Part shown: positions 20,417 to 28,854 of the stretch, in pieces
Layout of the letters: each line of letters begins with the position of its first letter
Position numbering within the stretch: the first letter of the stretch is position 1
NCBI GenBank assembly: GCA_034521465.1
Contig: JAXHMN010000010.1
Location: 558,001-622,000 of the forward strand
Direction of reading: 5' to 3'
Length of the DNA stretch: 64,000 nucleotides
Source of the DNA: SURF-28 sp034521465
Lineage (GTDB): Bacteria > Bacteroidota > Ignavibacteria > Ignavibacteriales > Melioribacteraceae
Position numbers and translations under genes: made by a program
Notes under the pieces: model-generated
Database searches by the model: none
What the model saw: only the letters and a program-made list of their open reading frames with translations
Told to the model about the DNA's origin: nothing

Positions 20417-20803
20417 ACCGCGGACTTTCTTCTTTAAAAGTGAATTACGTGATCCATGGCGGTTCGGATTTATTCTTGAAAAGGAATCTGTTTTTTAGAA
20501 TAACAAAAGTCCAAGAAAATATCTTTTTTCTATTCGCAAAATATTCTCCCGATTCAGTTTCTAAAATCTTCAGCGACTTGATTGGTTCTACGCAACCTAT
20601 AAATCAATGTGGAATTGTTTGAATCGATTTTAACACCCTTCTAAAACTCAACTCTTGATCTAATGTGACTATAAACACAAAGCAAGTTAAATAGTTATGA
20701 TGTAGCCTTTTATGTTGTTGTAATTTTGGAAAATCAAAACAGCAGTCGGCTAAAGGAATAAGTCGTTACAAAAGTGGTATTTTGTTAAAAAAGTTGTATC
20801 ACA
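20417..20803. other. Intergenic stretch without a supported gene
   Basis: About 390 bases between DUF1684 and the EamA transporter. A plus-strand frame can be read to 20622 but it is only the run-off of the upstream frameshift. No hairpin cluster or start with ribosome binding site was seen. Confidence 0.4.
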
Positions 20804-21696
20804 CTACTTGTTTTTATTGACGATGTAAACTCCGATTATAATTGCAGCCATTCCAACAAAATGAATCGGGTAGAGAGCTTTCGTTATCAATTATTCCCCA
20901 CATTACCGCTGCAATTGGAATAATATAAGTAACCGTTGAAGCAAAAACCGGTGTGGTGATTTGTATTATTTTATTGAATAAAATAAGTGCAAAGGAAGTC
21001 CCGACAACACCAAGTAAAAACAAATAAAACAGCGACATAATTGCGGCATCATCATTAACAACAATTGAAATAAAATCCGTGGATAAAAGATAAACTACGG
21101 CTAATGGTCCGATTGAAAACATTGCCAGCGAAGTAAGTGTTACCGAATTCAGTCTCGGGAACCAAGCTTTTAAGAGGTTGATATTTATCCCATAACAGAG
21201 AGTTGCAACGATGACCGCCCCCGCATAGTGATTAAAACTTCCCAATCCGCCCTCGCTGCCTATAAAACTTAACGCAAACGAACCGCCGAAACCGACAAGC
21301 AACCCAATTGACTGCCACTTATTTATTCGAGCGGCAAAGTATATCGCTCCCAGCACCAGACGTAAACATCGGTGTTAATGCGTTTAGAATTCCTGCAAGC
21401 GAACTTGTGATTCCCGTTTCGGCATAAGCAAATAAAATTGCCGGGAAAAAATTGCCGATCAGACCGACGACGAAAAACTTTTTCCAATCATTCTTGAAAT
21501 GAGTTTTGAGGTTTCGAAAAGCAATCGGAGCCATGACAAAAGATGCAAACATGATTCTGATTGTTCCCACTTGGAGAGCATCGAATGCAATCAATCCTTT
21601 TTTAATAAGAATAAAAGAACTGCCCCAAATAAATCCTAGAAGGATCAGTATTAAAATCGGGAATGCTTTATGCTCGGAATACTTCTGATAATTCAT
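20804..21696 (-). CDS. EamA/DMT superfamily transporter, two frameshifts
   Basis: Ten hydrophobic segments in two EamA repeats. Repeat 1 starts LILLGFIWGSSFILIKKGL and ends in GNFFPAILFAYAETGITSSL. Repeat 2 holds ATLCYGININLLKAWFPRLN and GTSFALILFNKIIQ with YIIPIAAVMWG. These are the standard wording of the drug/metabolite transporter family. Shifts lie near 21340 and 20875; using the second gives the normal tail YPIHFVGMAAIIIGVYIVNK and a stop at 20804. The substrate is unknown. ATG 21696. Confidence 0.8.
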
Positions 21697-21896
21697 TCGG
21701 CAAATATAAGCAAAGAAATGGTTTACAAAATAATCAAGCGGATTTACCTCAAGATTAATTTATTCGTTTTGTGAACTCCGCGCCTTCTTTGTGAGCATTG
21801 TGGTAAGGCATTTTAACCACAACGGACTCAAAGGCTTCACAACGGGCACAAAGAAAAGCATAGCAATTAATCTAATTGCTCAAATTTGTTGATGCT

Positions 21897-22130
21897 CTAT
21901 ATTCTGCCTTCATCTTTCAATCCTTTAAGAAGCGTCTGATAAGCTATACTTGGTTCATTTATTCTTTTCTTTATAGCCGCTATATCCTCAGCATCCTCCC
22001 GAAAATCTTGCTTTAGAATATCATTTATAATTTCTGATATTGATGAAGATGATTCAGCAGCTTTAACTTTTAGCAAGCGATGTATATCGGGTTCAAAATA
22101 TACGGTTGCTCTTTTTGATAATTGCGCCAT
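21897..22130 (-). CDS. Ribbon-helix-helix (CopG-like) antitoxin, apparently without toxin
   Basis: A 77-residue protein with an N-terminal ribbon-helix-helix: strand KRATVYFEPDIHRLL then helices KAAESSSSISEIINDIL, the pattern of RHH antitoxins, and a C-terminal acidic helix (EDIAAIKKRINEP) for toxin binding. The toxin gene would normally start at its stop codon, but 21700-21896 has no frame that fits a RelE or PIN toxin. The gene is preceded by two tandem TAACGTTA palindromes. Confidence 0.75.
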   Translation of the reverse strand: MAQLSKRATVYFEPDIHRLLKVKAAESSSSISEIINDILKQDFREDAEDIAAIKKRINEPSIAYQTLLKGLKDEGRI

Positions 22131-22154
22131 GATTTTTCCTTTTTATTTTCAATA

Positions 22155-22170
22155 TAACGTTATAACGTTA
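22155..22170 (-). promoter_or_regulatory. Two tandem TAACGTTA palindromes, RHH operator
   Basis: Two identical, directly abutting 8-bp palindromes sit 25 bases upstream of the RHH antitoxin start. RHH dimers bind such side-by-side sites, so this is a likely autoregulatory operator. Confidence 0.65.
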
Positions 22171-22200
22171 CAGCGTAAGGTAAATAGTGACGACCACTCC

Positions 22201-22216
22201 TACGAAACCTTTCGTA
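22201..22216 (+). promoter_or_regulatory. Putative BlaI operator
   Basis: TACGAAA-cc-TTTCGTA, perfect 7-bp arms with a two-base spacer, lies 44 bases before the BlaI-family start codon. The family autoregulates through such palindromes; the exact sequence differs from the staphylococcal TACA...TGTA box. Confidence 0.5.
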
Positions 22217-22259
22217 ATCTAATCCGTCTTAAGTATTGAACCAAAAGAAAAGTTAAAAA

Positions 22260-22649
22260 ATGGACAAAAAACGAAATATAAAACCAACTGAATCCGAACT
22301 TGAAATACTGCAAATTTTGTGGGAAGAAGAAACGGCAACTGTGAAAGAGATAAATGATATAATAAACAAAAGAAAACCTATAGGTTACACAACAACTCTC
22401 AAGACAATCCAAATAATGTTTGAAAAGGGATTAGTAAAAAGAGAAAAAGTAGGTCGAAGTCACACATACTCTGCCGCCATCAAAAAAGAAGAAACACAGC
22501 AAGCTCTAATCGATAAAATTTTAGATTCGGCATTCGGTGGTTCGGCAAGTAATCTTGTTATGCAAGCATTGGGAAATAAGAAAACATCAAAACAAGAATT
22601 AGAAGAAATCAAAAAGATGATTGAAAAACTTGAGCGGGATTCGGAATGA
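22260..22649 (+). CDS. BlaI/MecI/CopY family transcriptional repressor
   Basis: A 129-residue winged-helix repressor: PTESELEILQILWEEETATV then RKPIGYTTTLKTIQIMFEKG and VKREKVGRSHTYSA are the core signature of the BlaI/MecI family, with a C-terminal dimerisation helix (KTSKQELEEIKKMIEKLE). In the family the repressor is cut by a partner M56 protease in response to a signal. The partner gene follows with a four-base overlap (ATGA). Confidence 0.9.
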   Translation: MDKKRNIKPTESELEILQILWEEETATVKEINDIINKRKPIGYTTTLKTIQIMFEKGLVKREKVGRSHTYSAAIKKEETQQALIDKILDSAFGGSASNLVMQALGNKKTSKQELEEIKKMIEKLERDSE

Positions 22650-24634
22650 AATTTTTAGACAACATAATTCCAGAAAGTATAATAGAGGCATCCGGCTGGA
22701 TGATTGTTCATTCTCTCTGGCAGGGAGCATTAGTTGCACTACTTTTAACTGCTACACTACTTTTACTTAACAAAAAATCGTCAAGAGTCAGATACATTAC
22801 AGCAGTGGAAGCTTTACTGCTACTTACAGCAATGTCTGTTAGAACTTTTGTTGATCATTATAATACATCGGTTGAAACAACTGAGATGAGTAGATCACCA
22901 ATTGAAGTTGCAGTAACCGAACCCAATAACCAAACAACAAATAACTCAATAACCAACAACGCAACGACCAGCAGCGCACTCTTCACGGAAATAAGCGGCT
23001 ATTTCAATCAACATTTCCATTTAATCGTTACTGTTTATTTACTTGGTGTTTTATTCTTAACACTGAAGTTAACGGGGGGATTTCTCTATTCGCAAAGATT
23101 AAAACACCATCGCATTATTGGTGCGGACAACAAATTCAAAAAGATAGTTGAAAATTTTTCGCACAAGCTTAATGTAAAACAAAAAGTCAATCTTGTTGAA
23201 TCTGCTTTAGTAAAAGTTCCGCTAACACTCGGTTACTTCAAACCAATAATTCTTTTCCCGGTTGGTTTACTAAATGGAATGAGCTATCAGCAAGTAGAAG
23301 CAATAATTGCACACGAATTGGCTCATATAAAACAAGCAGATTATTTAGTCAACTTAATGCAGTCAATTGTCGAAGTAATTTTCTTTTATCATCCCGCTGT
23401 GTGGTGGATATCATCAATAATTAGAGAAGAAAGAGAAAACATTTGTGATGACTTAGCGCTTGAAGTTTCAGATCAACCTACAGATTTAATGAAAGCGCTT
23501 GTTTACATCAGTCAATTTAATTCAACACAGCCAAACTTAGCAATGAGTTCAATCGGAAATAAAAACACATTAAAAAGGAGAGTTAATAGAATGATGGGGG
23601 AAAACAAGTACAACTCGATTAAGAGCAAAGTTTATTCTGCTTCGCTACTTTTACTGATGATAATTTCATTCGGCGCAATTGCTTGCAGCACCGCAAACGG
23701 TGAAACTTATTATCAAGACAAGACTAATCTCATTTACGAAGAAGACCTGTACGGTGATCATCGGTACATTGATACCGGAAAATTAGAAGACGATTTAAGA
23801 ACTTACATCTTCTACAAAAGATTTGATGGTGAAAAATCCAAGTGGGAAGCAACAATCGAAAGAAACGAAATCGTTCAGCTCCACAAAGACGGCGATGAAG
23901 TTCCGCAAGATGAATTTTATAAATATGAAAACATGATCCTCGATGAAGTAGATGATATTGATTGGGAAATCAGAGCGCTGAATAAAAATCTTGCCGGATT
24001 AAAAAAAGATCTGAAAAACATAAAAGTTGATCTGGGAGAAGATTTTGCTAAAGATATGAAACGGTTAGCTGAAGATATTAAGATTGAATTCGACAGCGAT
24101 GAGTTTCGAGAAGAGATGAAACAATTAAAAAAAGATTTAGAATTTCTTCATGAAGATGACTTCCCATTTGACAAAAAAGAATTTAGAGAGGAGATGTCCG
24201 AACTGCGTGAAGAACTTCGAGATATGAAATTCGACTTTAATTTTGAATGGGATTCCGATGAATTTAGAAAAGAAATGAAAGAGCTTTCCCGAGAACTTTC
24301 CAACATCAAAGTTGATGTTGATTTAAGTGGATTGAAAGAAGGAATGATTCAATTGCGCGAAGGATTGAAAGACTTAGATATTGATATGAGCGAACTTAAA
24401 GCAGAGATGAAAATTCTTAAGAACTTTTTGAACGAGCTAAAAGATGAAATGATTTCCGATGGTATCCTTGACGACGGTGATAATTTACATGAATTAGAAT
24501 TTGATGATAAAGCAATGTATGTAAACGGCAAAAAAGTTCCTCATGAATTATACCTTAAGTACATTGAGATTTATAAGGATCATTATGGTGAATCTCCTGA
24601 TGATAACTCAATGAATTTTAGAAACAGCTATTAA
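22646..24634 (+). CDS. M56 family (BlaR1-like) membrane metallopeptidase with coiled-coil C-terminus
   Basis: A 662-residue membrane protease. Four hydrophobic segments flank the zinc site HELAHIKQADY (HExxH at about residues 223-227), with ERENICDDLALE downstream as third ligand region. It should cleave the BlaI-type repressor encoded just upstream. Unlike BlaR1/MecR1 there is no penicillin-binding sensor domain. Instead, after a membrane segment and a lipobox-like LIISFGAIACST, the periplasmic part is a long acidic helical region with repeated EFREEMKQLKKDLE-type heptads (about residues 430-610). The signal is therefore not a beta-lactam in any obvious way. Confidence 0.85.
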   Translation: MKFLDNIIPESIIEASGWMIVHSLWQGALVALLLTATLLLLNKKSSRVRYITAVEALLLLTAMSVRTFVDHYNTSVETTEMSRSPIEVAVTEPNNQTTNNSITNNATTSSALFTEISGYFNQHFHLIVTVYLLGVLFLTLKLTGGFLYSQRLKHHRIIGADNKFKKIVENFSHKLNVKQKVNLVESALVKVPLTLGYFKPIILFPVGLLNGMSYQQVEAIIAHELAHIKQADYLVNLMQSIVEVIFFYHPAVWWISSIIREERENICDDLALEVSDQPTDLMKALVYISQFNSTQPNLAMSSIGNKNTLKRRVNRMMGENKYNSIKSKVYSASLLLLMIISFGAIACSTANGETYYQDKTNLIYEEDLYGDHRYIDTGKLEDDLRTYIFYKRFDGEKSKWEATIERNEIVQLHKDGDEVPQDEFYKYENMILDEVDDIDWEIRALNKNLAGLKKDLKNIKVDLGEDFAKDMKRLAEDIKIEFDSDEFREEMKQLKKDLEFLHEDDFPFDKKEFREEMSELREELRDMKFDFNFEWDSDEFRKEMKELSRELSNIKVDVDLSGLKEGMIQLREGLKDLDIDMSELKAEMKILKNFLNELKDEMISDGILDDGDNLHELEFDDKAMYVNGKKVPHELYLKYIEIYKDHYGESPDDNSMNFRNSY

Positions 24635-24880
24635 TAGAATTTATTCTCAGGCGAGGTGTGTCTCTCGATGCAATGTAAAATTAATATAGCGGTAGTATAA
24701 AAAGTAAAAATCAAATAATAAATCTGTGGAAAACTCGCCAGAGGCATGCGCAGAAAAAACCGATCATCGCTGATCTTTATCTGTGTGAATCTAATTCTTC
24801 AGTGCCTGCCCGACTTTGGCGTGGTCATCAGTGTTCAATCAATTCATAGGTTAACGCATTGCTCAGCCAGAGGGGAAGCA

Positions 24881-26049
24881 TTAAACAATTATATATTCCC
24901 GCAAATCTGATTTTAGAATTTGTTCTATTTCCTTAAAGTTAGATTTATCCGTTTCGCAAAAGAGAAAACCGAACACGTTGTAATCCGCAACGTTCATTTT
25001 TCTAAATTCAAGTGGGTGTTGAAAACCTTGAAGCAGCTTGTCGTAATCAAAAGACTCTATTTCTTTCGGGTCATATCCGGTTGAATTATCTAATACAATA
25101 ATGCTGTAAAGTTTGTTTTCTCTTCCGCTCAAAATGTTTTGCCAATCCGGCTTTTGCCCATTAAAAAAATATTCAATGGGATTAAACCCGTAAGAAAAAT
25201 AAGTTGAATCTGCAGTTGTACACCAACCGCCGAATCTCATAGGATTAATTTCAATCGGAAAGAGTTTGCCTTCTTCAGTAAATCTTACTTCAACATGAAG
25301 GGGAAAGTTTTTTAAGTCCGCGGAAGTACCAAGTTGTTTAAGAAATTCCGTAAATGAGCTTAACTTTTCATTTATAATATCACCCGATGATATATAAACC
25401 CTATCGCCAACATCATTTTCATTAGAAAAAAGATGTTTGAAAATATTTAATATAACCGGCTCACCTTCGCTGTTAAAATAAGCATCGAATGCATATTCAT
25501 CACCTTCAACATATTGTTCAACAATAAAGGACTCGGCATTTAACACCGACGATGGATATAATTTATTTACTTTCTCAATTTCTTTTTCAACAATATCTAT
25601 TTTCCTATTCCATTCTTCAAGTGAATTGATTTTATAAACACCCATGCTGAAGAATCCAACCTTCGGTTTTAATACAACGGGAAAGGGGTAAGCAGATGCG
25701 TCAACTTTTGTAAGATTGTTAATCTTAATCTCTTCAAAAAAATAGTTTGGATAAAGTTCATTTAAAAAGTGGCGGAAGCGAACTTTATCTTTAAACAGAT
25801 TAATTATGTTAGGAAGTTTACTTTTCTGCAAATTATTTTCAATCCAATCAATTGTGTTTTCCGAATTTGTGTAGAACATTGGATATTCACTTCCGTTAAC
25901 AATGTTGCTTGCTTCTTCATCGCTTATAAGTTTTAAACTCCCGTTAAGGTTCAAGTCCTCTTTTGGTGAAAGAGCTAAAGTTGGATAACCGTTTTTCAAA
26001 ATGGTATCTTTTAAAAAATTGGAAACGTAAGGTTTGTCAAGAAGTATCA
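24881..26049 (-). CDS. ATP-grasp domain protein
   Basis: The central part has the ATP-grasp arrangement: FPVVLKPKVGFFSMGVYKI (ATP-binding Lys and glycine loop), ESFIVEQYVEGDEYAFDAYF, and the metal-binding LHVEVRFTEEGKLFPIEINPMRFGG (E-x-N pair). Such enzymes join a carboxylate to an amine or thiol; the product here is unknown. ATG 26049 (MILLDKPYVSN) is chosen over an upstream TTG (26098) because it opens the conserved N-terminal part. The gene is monocistronic and divergent from the hydrolase/OsmC gene. Confidence 0.75.
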
Positions 26050-26152
26050 TTAGATATAAATCCGATAAATAAAAAGTAATTTGTGAATTAATTGACAAAA
26101 CTATGAATTAATTTTCACTTTATTAGCATATAAGAATAACGGAGATCATTAA

Positions 26153-27364
26153 ATGAAAACAAAAGTAATAAAGTTTAAAAACAGAGATAACTTTGAGTTG
26201 GCAGCCCGATTAGAACTGCCTGTTGACGGCAAACCAAATGCATATGCTCTTTTTGCTCACTGTTTTACTTGCACAAAAAATTTGAAGGCAGTTAAAAATA
26301 TAAGTGACGGGTTAACTCGCAATAATATTGCAGTTTTAAGATTCGATTTTACCGGTTTGGGAGAAAGCGAAGGTGATTTTGCTGATACCAACTTCTCTTC
26401 GAATATCAACGACCTTATCGATGCTACCGAATACTTAAAAGAGAATTACGAAGCGCCTGCAATTTTAGTCGGACACTCACTTGGGGGAGCCGCAGTTATT
26501 TTAGCGGGGTCACAAATCGATTCGGTTAAGGCAGTTGCAACAATCGGTGCACCGTTTGAGCCCGAACATGTAAAAAATTTGTTACAAGATAGCGTTGAAG
26601 AAATAAAAGAAAGCGGAGAAGCAAAAGTATCCCTTGGTGGAAGACCCTTTAAAATAAAGAAACAGTTTCTCGATGATATTGAATCAATTAAGACAAAAGA
26701 TGTTTTACAAAACTTGGGGAAATCGCTTTTAATATTACATTCGCCTCAAGACAATATTGTTGGAATTGATAACGCGGAAAAAATTTATAAAGCAGCAAAA
26801 CACCCAAAAAGTTTTATAACTCTTGACGGAGCAGATCACCTTTTGTCCAAACAAGAAGATTCACTTTACGCCGGTCAAGTTATAGGAAGTTGGGTTTCGC
26901 GTTATATTGAATCTACCAAGAGAGAAGAACTGGAATCCCAAAATCAAGTTACCGTTAGAATTGGTGAAGAAGGGTACACGAGTGATATCAAATCCGGAGT
27001 TCATCAATTGATTGCTGACGAACCGGAAGATTATGGCGGCAATGATCTAGGTCCCTCTCCTTACGATTATTTACTTGCTGCTCTCGGATCATGTACGACA
27101 ATGACTTTAAGAATGTACGCCGATAGAAAAAAGTGGGACTTAAAAGAAGTAAAAGTCCACCTTGATCATTCAAAAACCCATGCTGAAGATTGCAACAAAT
27201 GCGAAGAAAGCAGCGGAAATAAAATAGATACAATCGAAAGAATTATTGAATTGGATGGTGATCTAGATGATGAGCAGAGAAATAGACTACTAGAGATTGC
27301 GGATAAATGTCCGGTGCATAAAACTCTTCAATCCGATATTAAAGTTGATACAAAGTTAAAATAA
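26153..27364 (+). CDS. Alpha/beta hydrolase fused to OsmC-type peroxidase
   Basis: Two full enzymes in 403 residues. Residues 1-255 are an alpha/beta hydrolase with the nucleophile elbow GHSLGG, an acid on the strand before LLILHSPQDNIVG and the catalytic His in ADHLLSK. Residues 265-403 are an OsmC/Ohr-like domain with the first Cys in ALGSCTTMTLRMYADRKKWD and the second in ADKCPVHKTL, the pair that reduces organic peroxides. This fusion is known from other bacteria. Start ATG 26153 after GGAGATC. Confidence 0.85.
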   Translation: MKTKVIKFKNRDNFELAARLELPVDGKPNAYALFAHCFTCTKNLKAVKNISDGLTRNNIAVLRFDFTGLGESEGDFADTNFSSNINDLIDATEYLKENYEAPAILVGHSLGGAAVILAGSQIDSVKAVATIGAPFEPEHVKNLLQDSVEEIKESGEAKVSLGGRPFKIKKQFLDDIESIKTKDVLQNLGKSLLILHSPQDNIVGIDNAEKIYKAAKHPKSFITLDGADHLLSKQEDSLYAGQVIGSWVSRYIESTKREELESQNQVTVRIGEEGYTSDIKSGVHQLIADEPEDYGGNDLGPSPYDYLLAALGSCTTMTLRMYADRKKWDLKEVKVHLDHSKTHAEDCNKCEESSGNKIDTIERIIELDGDLDDEQRNRLLEIADKCPVHKTLQSDIKVDTKLK

Positions 27365-27755
27365 AAATATAAAAAGTAATTAACAAATAAAAAATCTGCG
27401 GAAATAGTTGATACAAAGTTAAAATAAAAAAAGAGGGTGTCTCAAAAGTAATTAACAAATAAAAAATCTGCGGAAATCAGTTCAATCTGCGGTCTATATA
27501 TTTCCAAACTCTATGAAGTTATTCGTTTGAGACACCCTCTTTATTATGAAAGAGGGTGTCTCAGCATGTCAACTACTAAAAAATCTGCGGAAAATCAGTT
27601 CAAATCTGCGGTATCTGTGGAGGGTGTCTCAAAAGTAATTAACAAATAGAAAATCTGCGAAATCATGCGGTATCAGATGCTGTTCCAACTATTATGAAGT
27701 TATTAGTTTCCAACTATTTATGGAAAGTTCTAGCTTTGGCATTTGAGACACCTCT
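27344..27755. repeat. Array of MITE-like repeats and a short tandem duplication
   Basis: A complete 109-bp element (27432-27540) has ends AGAGGGTGTCTCAAA and TTTGAGACACCCTCT and matches the element at 8340-8448 in length and interior. A second left end follows at 27550, a third at 27620 (GAGGGTGTCTCAAAAG) and a right end at 27742-27755. The interior motif aaaaatctgcggaaatcag appears at least three times. In addition, gttgatacaaagttaaaataaaaa, which includes the stop region of the hydrolase-OsmC gene, is repeated 63 bases downstream (27344 and 27407). No gene is present. Confidence 0.75.
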
Positions 27756-27782
27756 TCATTAAATATAAATCCGATTGATCGG

Positions 27783-27986
27783 TTAATCGCCGACTCTAAA
27801 AGACACCTTAGCATTGACTCTATATTTTGAAATGTCGCCCCCTTTTACAATTGCCTTCATATCTTTAATATAAATCGACTCAATGTTTTTTACTGTCTTT
27901 TGGGCTTCAGTCAATGCATTTTTTGTAGCATCTTCCCAACTCTTATCCGATTCTGCTATCAACTCAATAACTTTTACAATAGACAT
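27783..27986 (-). CDS. Dodecin family flavin-binding protein
   Basis: A 67-residue protein with the dodecin signature: VIELIAESDKSWEDATKNAL, with Trp in the flavin-stacking position, and the C-terminal strand KYRVNAKVSFRV. Dodecins form hollow 12-mers that store flavins. Start ATG 27986 with a GAGGTAA ribosome binding site. Confidence 0.9.
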   Translation of the reverse strand: MSIVKVIELIAESDKSWEDATKNALTEAQKTVKNIESIYIKDMKAIVKGGDISKYRVNAKVSFRVGD

Positions 27987-28237
27987 ATCATTACCTCCTT
28001 ATAATTTTCTTTACTGAATCATCCGTTACATTTATAGTATCTAAAATCTTAAGACCAATGTCAAATCATAAGACCGGATACACGACCGATCAATTCTCTT
28101 CTCTATGCCACCATTCTCTAAAGATTTTACCTCTTTCGCCGGATTATTGAAGTAAGATACCCGCCGTCTCCTTTTCCCACAACCTTTTGGGAATAAATAA
28201 ACTTGAGAATTTTAGGATGGCAATTATAATAAAATTC

Positions 28238-28272
28238 ATAAAAAAGATTCCACACTTGGATTCAAGCGTGGA
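28238..28272 (-). terminator. Intrinsic terminator of the 28285 gene
   Basis: TTCCAC-a-CTTG-gatt-CAAG-c-GTGGAA, with a run of seven A on the plus strand (U on the minus-strand RNA) next to it, directly after the stop at 28285. Confidence 0.85.
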
Positions 28273-28284
28273 ACCTTGCAAAAA

Positions 28285-28695
28285 TTATTCTTCGGAAGTT
28301 TTCTGAGGCGTGATGATTAATCCAATAATCAATCCCGCAATTACAACCTCTACCACTGTTCCAAGAAACCACACGAAAGCCATGTAATATGGAATGGGCA
28401 TAGCGGCATAAGAACCGTAACCAAAAGAAATTCCAAAACCCAAACCATAAACCAAACTATATTTTAACGCAGTATTCAAATTCTTATTTGAGATGTACGC
28501 GTAATAAATATAGCAGAATGTCGCTGCAACCAATAATGATACAAGCATCATCAACGGCATGCTCATTTCTTCCATTGGGCGCCACATCTCTTTTGTGGAT
28601 TCATAAGCGTCCATTAAGATCACACCATGAATGAGATAATCAAGAATCTGCCAAGCAACAAACACTGCTAGAATTGATAGAAGTAACTTTTTCAT
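28285..28695 (-). CDS. Four-helix membrane protein of unknown function
   Basis: A 136-residue protein with four hydrophobic segments (MKKLLLSILAVFVAWQILDY; MLVSLLVAATFCYIYYAYI; YSLVYGLGFGISFGYGSYAA; FLGTVVEVVIAGLIIGLII). Acidic and Met-rich residues lie between the first two (EMWRPMEEMSMPLMM). The family is widespread in the phylum but has no assigned function. It has its own ribosome binding site (GAGGTGC) and a strong terminator. Confidence 0.65.
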   Translation of the reverse strand: MKKLLLSILAVFVAWQILDYLIHGVILMDAYESTKEMWRPMEEMSMPLMMLVSLLVAATFCYIYYAYISNKNLNTALKYSLVYGLGFGISFGYGSYAAMPIPYYMAFVWFLGTVVEVVIAGLIIGLIITPQKTSEE

Positions 28696-28854
28696 TTAGC
28701 ACCTCTTATTTATTTTGTAGGTTTTGAGAGGAAAGGAGATTTACAAACGTAATTTGATTTTAATGAAGTTACTCTTGAAAAACAAGTTAAGTTTTTATTT
28801 GGATATTTAGTGAGCTTCCATCCGTTGACCAACGGATGGAATCTCTCAATTTGC

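Noticed and set aside
20417..20622. C-terminal extension of DUF1684
   Set aside because: The family ends at ITAGEKNY plus a short tail; the rest results from a one-base shift near 20383.
8340..27755. CRISPR array from the repeated aaatctgcgg motif
   Set aside because: Repeats are irregular in spacing and inverted, with no unique spacers and no cas genes; they fit MITE-like elements.
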